In this document: piece by piece, positions 1-5,139 of the stretch
Position numbering within the stretch: position 1 is the first letter of the stretch
How the letters are laid out: the number at the start of each line of letters is the position of its first letter
Source: Gammaproteobacteria bacterium
GTDB lineage: Bacteria > Pseudomonadota > Gammaproteobacteria > GRL18
Direction: 5' to 3'
DNA length: 5,139 bases
Assembly (NCBI GenBank): GCA_030632625.1
Contig: DAOVUK010000279.1
Span: 1 to 5,139 of the forward strand
Position numbers and translations under genes: made by a program
The notes under the pieces: model-generated
What the model was told of the DNA's origin: nothing
What the model saw: only the letters and a program-made list of their open reading frames with translations
Database searches by the model: none

Positions 1-2
1 CA

Positions 3-47
3 GCATGGAAAAAGCTGGCACTGATGACGGAATTATTAGAACCTTAG
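3..47 (+). CDS. possible 3' end of a plus-strand gene cut by the left edge
   Basis: From position 3 a plus-strand frame reads AWKKLALMTELLEP and stops at TAG (45-47). It looks like the end of an amphipathic helix, as seen at many protein C-termini. Another frame (from position 2) is also open to a TGA at 65-67, reading SMEKAGTDDGIIRTLENSLFC, so the frame cannot be fixed from so little sequence. Either way the gene would converge on the minus-strand gene ending at 76. No intrinsic terminator is visible between 48 and 75. The product cannot be identified. Most of the gene, if real, lies outside the window. Confidence 0.22.
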   Translation, partial: AWKKLALMTELLEP

Positions 48-75
48 AAAATTCATTATTCTGCTGATTGGGGGC

Positions 76-1311
76 TTATTTCAGTTTAAGATAATATTCA
101 AGCATACCGGCATGAGACTCTTTTAGTTGTTTTCTCAAGGTGATGGATTGCCTGTTTTCTTTTATTTCTGTCAGTATCAGCTTATGCAATATTTTAAATT
201 CTTCAGGTGTTTGTTTACCTGAAATAATATGATGGCTGATCCCGGGGGTTTGTATCAACAGCCAGCAGGGAAAATGTTGTCTGCCCCATTGTTCATCGAG
301 TTCCAGATCCTGAAAGTCATGCCAGCTGTTTTTTAATCCAGAATCTTCAGCTATAAATTTAAGCAAAACAGATGCATCATAGTCTTCATTAGAAAATTGC
401 CAGAAGTATTGGCAAATAGCCTGGATATATTGTTCTCGTTGCCCTGATTTTCTTAAGGCAATAGCATAACGGGCGAGTAACTCAGGCTGCTGCATACCAT
501 TGGGCATCTGTTCAATGCTGTTAATGACGGCTTGCCAGTCAGGGATCTGTTGATAACAAAATGAAGTGTGTATTCCTGCTTGTTCTTTCGTAGAGAACTC
601 ATTATAAAGTGAGTCATCAATATACCGGGCCAGACGACGCCAGAATAAGGACATATAGTCACGCTCCTGACCAGCCAATGCCTTTTTAGCCAAAGGGCTG
701 AGCTCACTCAATAAGTAATGCATTTCATCGACAGGGTCTGTCACCTGTTCTTCTTCAAGCGCATTAATCAGGGCGTCTAATAATTTTTTTGCCGGCATGA
801 CTATTTCATGTTCGGGTTCGATATCATAAAGTGCCTGGAATTTTTGACTGGCGATTCGAATGTTGCGTGAGATCAGAGCACGCTTCAATTCTCTGATAAT
901 GACTAATGATTGATTATCAAAAAAAAGATCCATTTGATCATCATCATTTTTTCGAAAATACTGTCTGGTCAGATACTCAGTAAAAATACTATTGTCGGGA
1001 CAGAACTTTAAATGATCATGGATCTCATTTTGTTCCCATTGCTGCATGATGACAGGTTCAGGTGTCATCTTCAGAGATTTCACATAGAGTCCGGCCTCAT
1101 CTAAAAGAGGAATTATAGTTTCTTTTTGAGTGCTTAGTATGTCAGAAAGATAAGGAATCTTACCCATACGCCATTGTTCGTATTCAGCATAGGCTAATAA
1201 GCCGAAGCGTAGTAATAATTCAACAGCCTGATAGCAGCCGGTATCCATAATAAGCTGATCGACTTCGTGAATGAGATCTTTATTAAAGCTGACTTTCTTT
1301 TTTATGCCCAT
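76..1311 (-). CDS. conserved-looking hypothetical protein, all-helical, unknown function
   Basis: I do not recognise this protein with confidence. The frame is open from ATG 1392 (438 residues), but I prefer the internal ATG at 1311 (411 residues, starting MGIKKKVSF). A TATAAT box ends only 4 bp upstream of the 1392 ATG, so a transcript from it would begin at about that codon. The first 27 residues also look like non-conserved sequence. Neither start has a good Shine-Dalgarno sequence. The protein is soluble, with no signal peptide or membrane segment, and is predicted by eye to be almost all helix. Numbered from ATG 1392, helical blocks lie near 38-75, 160-215, 245-260 and 285-330. The block around 285-330 (DWQAVINSIEQ...LLARYAIALRKSG) resembles TPR/HAT-like superhelical repeats. 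Tryptophan and tyrosine are frequent. No catalytic motif is evident. It is transcribed divergently from the helical protein at 1496. A scaffold or protein-interaction role is possible but only inferred. Confidence 0.8.
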   Translation of the reverse strand: MGIKKKVSFNKDLIHEVDQLIMDTGCYQAVELLLRFGLLAYAEYEQWRMGKIPYLSDILSTQKETIIPLLDEAGLYVKSLKMTPEPVIMQQWEQNEIHDHLKFCPDNSIFTEYLTRQYFRKNDDDQMDLFFDNQSLVIIRELKRALISRNIRIASQKFQALYDIEPEHEIVMPAKKLLDALINALEEEQVTDPVDEMHYLLSELSPLAKKALAGQERDYMSLFWRRLARYIDDSLYNEFSTKEQAGIHTSFCYQQIPDWQAVINSIEQMPNGMQQPELLARYAIALRKSGQREQYIQAICQYFWQFSNEDYDASVLLKFIAEDSGLKNSWHDFQDLELDEQWGRQHFPCWLLIQTPGISHHIISGKQTPEEFKILHKLILTEIKENRQSITLRKQLKESHAGMLEYYLKLK

Positions 1312-1396
1312 AATTCTATCTGAAATGCGTATTGTGTTTTTTGTAATACTTGAATCAGGATAACTCTGTCCCAAACTGTTGACAAATATCATCAGG

Positions 1397-1402
1397 ATTA
1401 TA
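1397..1402 (-). promoter_or_regulatory. candidate -10 box for the 76-1311 gene
   Basis: The minus strand reads TATAAT from 1402 to 1397, a perfect sigma-70 -10 hexamer, in the divergent intergenic region. The hexamer at the expected -35 distance (17-bp spacer, 1425-1420) is CAGCTT, a poor match to TTGACA. A TTACAG lies at 1428-1423, but with a 20-bp spacer. A run of T on this strand lies between them. Transcription would start near 1390, giving a leader of about 80 nt if translation begins at 1311. Confidence 0.35.
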
Positions 1403-1413
1403 ACGATATAAAG

Positions 1414-1439
1414 AAAAAAAAGCTGTAATGCTGCTTTTT
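1414..1439. repeat. small A/T-rich inverted repeat in the divergent promoter region
   Basis: AAAAAGC (1417-1423) and GCTTTTT (1433-1439) are perfect reverse complements separated by a 9-nt loop. The left arm sits in a longer A run (1414-1421). With only two G-C pairs it would be a weak terminator. It lies between the divergent starts at 1311/1392 and 1496 and overlaps the -35 region of the minus-strand promoter candidate. It could be an operator for both genes or just chance A/T symmetry. Confidence 0.35.
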
Positions 1440-1495
1440 ATTTGAACTTAAATTATTCTAGGTTAAATGTAGGTGCTTTAAATGAGAGAGCTTAA

Positions 1496-2197
1496 ATGAA
1501 TCAGGCGAGTAAAGAACAACAAAATTTTATTGAAACCTCTGATGCAAAAGAATCACGTGAATTTCTTGCTGCAAAAGTTGTTGAACTGACCAAAAAACTG
1601 GAAAAACTGCCAGCGGTTGTTGAACCGATGGAGAGAGCCAGGCTGTTGCTGGATCTGGCCAATGCAGAGCTGGGTATGACTCAAATGAGTGATGTCTGGA
1701 ATCACGCAAAAGCAGCCTTTGATGTTTGTATTGCCCATGAAAAGTGGCAGTTAGCGATAGAAGCCTGTGATATGTTGTATCAAACAGAATTACCCTCCTC
1801 AATTGTTGCGCTTGGCCATGGTGTCTGGCTGTCAGTGACTTATCCTGTTGAACCGGAATACAGCATTAATATGCTCAATAATGTGATCAATGAAACCACG
1901 GATGATGCGGATGGTGCAGCACTCTCTGCCATTACTGCACATTTCATTGTTGATCAGCGTACCGAGGGTAAAAAACGAGATGATTTAAAAGTCCTCACCT
2001 CAAACATGCTGGCTAAAGTTGCTTTACGTCATAGTAAGGTAGAAACTCAGACAGGACTGGATGTCTGGATGGATAAGCTGGATTTAAGAGATCCTGATGT
2101 CTTTTTACCTCGTATGGGTATGGTGGTGGGTGCTATTGTCGGTGAAGATAACTGGTGGTTTGATCGGGCGGCATTAAAGGCAAAAATCCCGCAATAA
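1496..2197 (+). CDS. hypothetical protein with TPR-like helices, unknown function
   Basis: This is a 233-residue soluble protein. The ATG at 1496 is the only sensible start: an in-frame TAA (1493-1495) precedes it directly, and a GAGAGAG purine run (1484-1490) lies 5 nt upstream as a moderate ribosome binding site. Residues 1-45 are charged and helical. Residues 46-98 (ERARLLLDLANAELG, DVWNHAKAAFDVCIAHEKW, QLAIEACDMLYQTE) form consecutive helices in a TPR-like pattern. Then come two blocks that look structurally constrained: HGVWLSVTYPVEPEY (108-122) and a C-terminal GEDNWWFDR (216-224). There are no catalytic or metal-binding motifs, signal peptide or membrane span. It is divergent from the other unknown helical protein and convergent with the ferredoxin-reductase fusion. 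The function is not recognised; a small adaptor or scaffold is a guess from fold type only. Confidence 0.85.
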   Translation: MNQASKEQQNFIETSDAKESREFLAAKVVELTKKLEKLPAVVEPMERARLLLDLANAELGMTQMSDVWNHAKAAFDVCIAHEKWQLAIEACDMLYQTELPSSIVALGHGVWLSVTYPVEPEYSINMLNNVINETTDDADGAALSAITAHFIVDQRTEGKKRDDLKVLTSNMLAKVALRHSKVETQTGLDVWMDKLDLRDPDVFLPRMGMVVGAIVGEDNWWFDRAALKAKIPQ

Positions 2198-2200
2198 AGT

Positions 2201-2265
2201 TTGTAAGTTGGTAAGTTAGTATGTTGGCTGACCACATAACAACATATAAACTTACCAACTTACAA
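2201..2265. repeat. 26-bp imperfect inverted repeat between convergent genes (possible terminator or REP-like element)
   Basis: The left arm (2201-2226) and right arm (2240-2265) are reverse complements at 24 of 26 positions, with a 13-nt loop (2227-2239). The left arm contains three tandem octamers, GTAAGTTG (2203-2210), GTAAGTTA (2211-2218) and GTATGTTG (2219-2226), and the right arm carries the complementary series. It starts 4 bp after the stop of the 1496-2197 gene and fills most of the gap to the minus-strand stop at 2282. A long RNA hairpin could form from either strand, so it could end transcription of both genes. The stem is A/T-rich and no T tract follows on either side, so it is not a textbook intrinsic terminator. 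A dispersed octamer-based repeat element is the alternative. Confidence 0.85.
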
Positions 2266-2280
2266 CATATAAACTTACCA
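2239..2280. repeat. 19-bp direct repeat, two copies, 23-bp period
   Basis: ACAACATATAAACTTACCA occurs exactly at 2239-2257 and again at 2262-2280, with ACTT between the copies. The first copy is largely the right arm of the inverted repeat. The second overlaps the arm's last 4 bases and ends 1 bp before the last base of the stop codon region of the fusion gene. The second copy can also pair, with a few mismatches, with the part of the left arm at about 2209-2227, so two alternative hairpins are possible. Exact duplication suggests slippage or unit-wise expansion. Confidence 0.9.
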
Positions 2281-2281
2281 G

Positions 2282-3811
2282 CTAATCACTAATCTCATCC
2301 CCATGAAATGTGCTTTCAAAATGCATATTCTGGCTTTTTACGCCATGGGAAATTAAAAATGGCTTCAGTAAATGATTTAAATGACCGGGTGCGGCAATAT
2401 ATAAATCAAAATTCATCAGATGACTGTGCTCATTATGAATATGATCCATGAGAGATTCCACCACGACATCAGTTTTCGCTTCACACATAATGCGGGTATA
2501 AGTAAAATTATCCAAGGCATCGTTCCATGAACGACATAAATTATCCATGTAGTGATTTTCTACTTTTGTTGTCATCCAGTACAGATGAATGGTATCTGCC
2601 TTTTCCAGTGACAGAGCATGTTCTATCAAACTTTTCATTGGCGCAAAACCGGTATCCCAGGCAGCAAAAATCAATGAATTAGGTGAGTCTTCGTCTAGCA
2701 CAAAGCTGCCATGCGGCCCCTTAAGTGTCAGACTGTCAATATTTTTTAGATCGTCTTTTATCGCATTGGCAAAAGCTTCATTTTTATTGACAGGTATATG
2801 AAATTCTAAATTAGCTGGTTCGCAGGGACAGCTGGCAATGGAATATTCGGCAACGATCGGTTGTTCTTGCTGCAGAATATCACTCTGCTGGTGATAATTA
2901 CAAGCTAACTCAATGTGCTGACCCGCAAGAAATCTCAGGCGTTGGCTGCGTGGTGTTTTTAATGTTAAAACTATTACGTTGTCATTAACCTGTACAGATT
3001 TTTTAACTTTAGCGACAATTGTCTGCAATGGAATATCATCGCAACAGACAGCTTCTTCTGTTTCTAATGTGATATCAGTTATTGCTGTATTAGAGCAGGT
3101 CAGAATATAGCCCTGGCTTTTTTCACTTTCTGAAAAAACATAGTCCTGATGACGTGTCTTTTCAACCTGACCGGATAACAGCCTGGCTTTACATTTACCA
3201 CATTTACCATTATTACAGCCATAATCAACAGCCAGACCGGAGCGCAGTGCTGATTCTAATAAGGTTTCAGATTTATCTGAAATATAATCATGACGACTGG
3301 GTAATAAGCGCACATGAGGCTGCATAAACTGTTTTATTTGATTTTCCAGATTTTCAACAGGTGTTGTTAGTTTCTCTTCCTCCAGATTTCTGACGGCGGT
3401 ATTGAACCAGGTTTTAATTTCATTGAATGTATTTTCATGTGAGACATTGACTTTTAGTTCTATGAATTTTTGCTTCATACCGTCAATCAGTACTTCCATA
3501 TGGTCAGCACGATTTTTTTCATCAGCCAGTTCTTTATTGATTTTGACCAGACGTCGACTCAATGCATCTAAATGAGCACCTTCGCGTTCACTTTGAGCCA
3601 TTTTATGTACCGCATCCTGCATGAACTTTTCCATTTTTTCCATCATGGTATTATCTTCATAGGCGGCTTCCGGAAAGGCTTTTTTTAAATCAGAAAGTAC
3701 TACGGTGCCTTCCATAACGGTCAGTTTATTTTCCTGTATTTTTTTCTGAATGTCGCCGCGTTTGACACCAATAAGGCGTGCAGCCTGAGAAAGAGATAAA
3801 TGCCGATCCAT
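2282..3811 (-). CDS. HTH / coiled-coil / [2Fe-2S] ferredoxin / FNR-like reductase fusion protein
   Basis: This is a 509-residue cytoplasmic protein. The start is ATG 3811, with AAGGAG 6 nt upstream; an in-frame TTG at 3832 lies upstream of that site and is unlikely. Residues 5-48 (LSLSQAARLIGVKRGDIQ...) resemble an excisionase/MerR-type helix-turn-helix. Residues 55-165 are charged and heptad-like, probably a coiled coil. Residues 168-255 form a plant-type ferredoxin domain with ligands C199, C204, C207 and C239 (Cx4Cx2C...C). Residues 262-505 resemble the FAD/NAD(P)H reductases of the CDP-6-deoxyhexulose/BenC type: YSIAS at 323-327, GPHGSF at 365-370, DTGFAP at 386-391 and a final MHFESTF. 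Family members pass electrons from NAD(P)H through flavin to the cluster. Oddities: the Arg of RxYS is A321, the GG before TG is W385-D386, and the CG near the C-terminus is A473-A474. It lies 44 bp downstream of the GGDEF-EAL gene, so it is probably cotranscribed with it. The actual substrate or partner is unknown; a redox-sensing regulator is as plausible as an enzyme. Confidence 0.92.
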   Translation of the reverse strand: MDRHLSLSQAARLIGVKRGDIQKKIQENKLTVMEGTVVLSDLKKAFPEAAYEDNTMMEKMEKFMQDAVHKMAQSEREGAHLDALSRRLVKINKELADEKNRADHMEVLIDGMKQKFIELKVNVSHENTFNEIKTWFNTAVRNLEEEKLTTPVENLENQIKQFMQPHVRLLPSRHDYISDKSETLLESALRSGLAVDYGCNNGKCGKCKARLLSGQVEKTRHQDYVFSESEKSQGYILTCSNTAITDITLETEEAVCCDDIPLQTIVAKVKKSVQVNDNVIVLTLKTPRSQRLRFLAGQHIELACNYHQQSDILQQEQPIVAEYSIASCPCEPANLEFHIPVNKNEAFANAIKDDLKNIDSLTLKGPHGSFVLDEDSPNSLIFAAWDTGFAPMKSLIEHALSLEKADTIHLYWMTTKVENHYMDNLCRSWNDALDNFTYTRIMCEAKTDVVVESLMDHIHNEHSHLMNFDLYIAAPGHLNHLLKPFLISHGVKSQNMHFESTFHGDEISD

Positions 3812-3817
3812 TGAGAG

Positions 3818-3823
3818 CTCCTT
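3818..3823 (-). promoter_or_regulatory. strong Shine-Dalgarno site that fixes the start at 3811
   Basis: The minus strand reads AAGGAG (3823-3818) followed by 6 nt (CTCTCA) and then ATG at 3811-3809. This near-ideal site and spacing support the ATG at 3811 over the in-frame TTG at 3832, from which the site itself would be translated. No convincing separate promoter is seen in the 44-bp gap (3812-3855). Confidence 0.85.
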
Positions 3824-3855
3824 TAATTTCAATAAATAGTTGTTGTAAACAGTTA

Positions 3856-5139
3856 TTATTTTATAGTGGGTGAAGGCTTACCGTAAATATAACCCTGAGC
3901 ATAGTTAAAACCAAGATGTTTAATTTTTTCTTTTAATTGTTCTGTTTCAATGCCTTCTGCAACCAGCAGGTGACCGGTTTCCATAATCATTTTCGCCAGA
4001 TGGCTGATAATGCTGAATTGTTTCTCATCTTCAAGTTGTCTGATGAGTGTAATGTCAAATTTGACGATATCGACCGGCATAGTGGATAAATAACTAATAG
4101 AAGAATAGCCGCTGCCAAAATCATCAAGTGCAATAAGGAACCCCAGATTTTTAAGTTTATTTATGTTTTCCGTGGCATGGTCAATATTGGTGATCAGGGT
4201 TGTTTCAGTAATTTCTAAAACAATTTTATAGTGTGATAAAAAAGGCACAAAAATGGATAATTGTTCAACGATATGGGTATTAATAATTGATGGGCCGGAA
4301 ACATTTACCGAAACTCCGGTATTAACAGGGATAATACCGTGTTTAAGATCTCTGGCGATTTGTTGGAAAATGACTCTATCCAGCTCATAATCCAGCTTTC
4401 TGGCTTCAATGAGCTGAAAAATTGGTCCGGGAGGAATAATTTCATTGCCATTTTTAATTCTCAGCAGCGCTTCATAATACTCTGCTTTTTCATCGCCAAG
4501 ATTGATAATAGGCTGATAGAACATATTGATATTACTGCCTGTCTCAATCACATTAAAAACAATGTTGTTAATTTTACTGGAGAGGATTGTTGTGGAAATG
4601 TTTTTAATTTTGTCAGAATAAGTCACCACATGGGACTGCCCGGGTTTTTTTGCAGAATAAACGGCAATATCAGCTTGCCAGAGTAAGTCAGAAATGCTGG
4701 CATGATCGTCTGTATTATTATGGGCGACACCAATACTGGCCCGGACAGGTTCTTTTATACCCTGTTGAACAAAAGACATTTTATTGATAGCGCTTTGACA
4801 TCGATTAGCAATGTCGACAGCATCATCCGGTTTACAGTTATACAAAATAGCCGCAAATTCATCACCACCGATACGATATGTTTTTTCACCCTGACGTAAT
4901 ACTTTTTGTATGGCAAAAGCAAATTTTTTAAGTACTTCATCGCCAACCGGGTGACCATAACTATCATTAATACTTTTAAAACGGTTAATATCAAACAGGA
5001 TTAAAGAGATCTGACAGCGACTTTCAGAAAAAAGCTGGGCAATATTTTTCCAATTCTCCTCAAAAGCTCTTCGATTCAAGGCACCTGTTAAGGCATCATG
5101 ATGGGCCATTTCCCAGAGTTCCTGATTTTTTTCATCAAG
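3856..5139 (-). CDS. GGDEF-EAL protein (putative diguanylate cyclase/phosphodiesterase), N-terminus beyond the right edge
   Basis: The frame stays open through the right edge. Codons before the Met at 5109 read LDEKNQELWE, a helix of the kind that normally leads into GGDEF domains, so that Met is internal and the sensor part is missing from the window. Numbering from this Met: the GGDEF domain covers about 1-165, with HHDALTGALNRR at 3-14, metal Asp D40 (FDINRFKSIND) and an intact GGDEF at 81-85. The inhibitory site RxxD is RQGE (72-75). The EAL domain covers about 180-415. It has EALLR (213-217), N269, E299, DDFGSGYSS (329-337, D329 and D330), K350, E385 and Q405, matching the metal and catalytic residues known for active EAL phosphodiesterases. 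Both making (GTP to c-di-GMP) and hydrolysing c-di-GMP are therefore possible. The last gene in the unit, 44 bp downstream, is the ferredoxin-reductase fusion. No promoter is visible because the 5' end is outside. Confidence 0.96.
   Translation of the reverse strand, partial: LDEKNQELWEMAHHDALTGALNRRAFEENWKNIAQLFSESRCQISLILFDINRFKSINDSYGHPVGDEVLKKFAFAIQKVLRQGEKTYRIGGDEFAAILYNCKPDDAVDIANRCQSAINKMSFVQQGIKEPVRASIGVAHNNTDDHASISDLLWQADIAVYSAKKPGQSHVVTYSDKIKNISTTILSSKINNIVFNVIETGSNINMFYQPIINLGDEKAEYYEALLRIKNGNEIIPPGPIFQLIEARKLDYELDRVIFQQIARDLKHGIIPVNTGVSVNVSGPSIINTHIVEQLSIFVPFLSHYKIVLEITETTLITNIDHATENINKLKNLGFLIALDDFGSGYSSISYLSTMPVDIVKFDITLIRQLEDEKQFSIISHLAKMIMETGHLLVAEGIETEQLKEKIKHLGFNYAQGYIYGKPSPTIK

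Noticed and set aside
1442..1468. Possible plus-strand promoter, TTGAAC (1442-1447) and TTAAAT (1463-1468)
   Set aside because: The spacer is only 15 bp and the -10 match is poor. A promoter must lie near here for the divergent gene, but this pair does not identify it convincingly.
1482..1499. Five-codon frame (ATG AGA GAG CTT AAA TGA) overlapping the start of the 1496 gene
   Set aside because: It could be a translated mini-leader, but it has no ribosome binding site and such short frames arise easily by chance; its purine run serves better as the gene's own ribosome binding site.
2198..2281. CRISPR-like array or attachment site
   Set aside because: There are only two exact direct copies with a 4-nt gap, no spacer-length unique sequence, and no cas or integrase gene in the window.
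2589..2801. Plus-strand open frame of 70 codons
   Set aside because: It lies antisense inside the reductase domain of the fusion gene, has no ribosome binding site of note and no recognisable protein features.
3832..3832. TTG at 3832 as start of the fusion protein
   Set aside because: It lies upstream of a strong AAGGAG site positioned ideally for the ATG at 3811.
4339..4899. Plus-strand open frames of 115 and 65 codons
   Set aside because: Both are antisense to the EAL and GGDEF coding sequence, whose motifs are unmistakable.
4755..4994. Minus-strand 79-codon frame
   Set aside because: It is an alternative frame within the GGDEF domain; the composition is non-protein-like and the real frame is clear.

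Overview
The window looks like bacterial chromosomal DNA, most likely from a gammaproteobacterium with a moderately low GC content (roughly 40% by eye). The placement is an inference from the protein style: a GGDEF-EAL signalling protein, a chloroplast-type ferredoxin plus FNR-type reductase, Shine-Dalgarno starts and short intergenic gaps. There are no tRNA or rRNA genes, transposases, phage genes or CRISPR arrays.

Layout, left to right. Positions 1-75 hold at most the last codons of a plus-strand gene cut by the left edge. Positions 76-1311 (or to 1392) encode, on the minus strand, a large helical protein of unknown function. A gap of about 100-185 bp follows, with a TATAAT box and a small A/T-rich hairpin. 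It separates that gene from a divergent plus-strand gene (1496-2197) for a second unknown, TPR-like helical protein. Positions 2198-2281 lie between convergent genes and are almost entirely a structured repeat: a 26-bp near-perfect inverted repeat built from GTAAGTTG-like octamers, plus a 19-bp direct repeat.

The right half is a minus-strand transcription unit read right to left. First comes a GGDEF-EAL protein whose N-terminal part lies beyond the right edge (3856-5139). After 44 bp comes a 509-residue fusion protein (2282-3811): helix-turn-helix, coiled coil, [2Fe-2S] ferredoxin, then an FNR-like reductase. Its ATG at 3811 has a strong AAGGAG ribosome binding site, so the in-frame TTG seven codons upstream is not the likely start.

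The most notable object is the fusion protein. It joins a DNA-binding-like head to an electron-transfer module. In the reductase part, residues that usually bind flavin phosphate (Arg of RxYS) and NAD(P)H (Gly-Gly/Ser-Gly before TG, and CG of the C-terminal CGxP motif) are replaced. Together with its GGDEF-EAL neighbour this suggests, as inference only, a redox-linked regulatory module connected with c-di-GMP. Nothing in the sequence shows what the two unknown helical proteins do.
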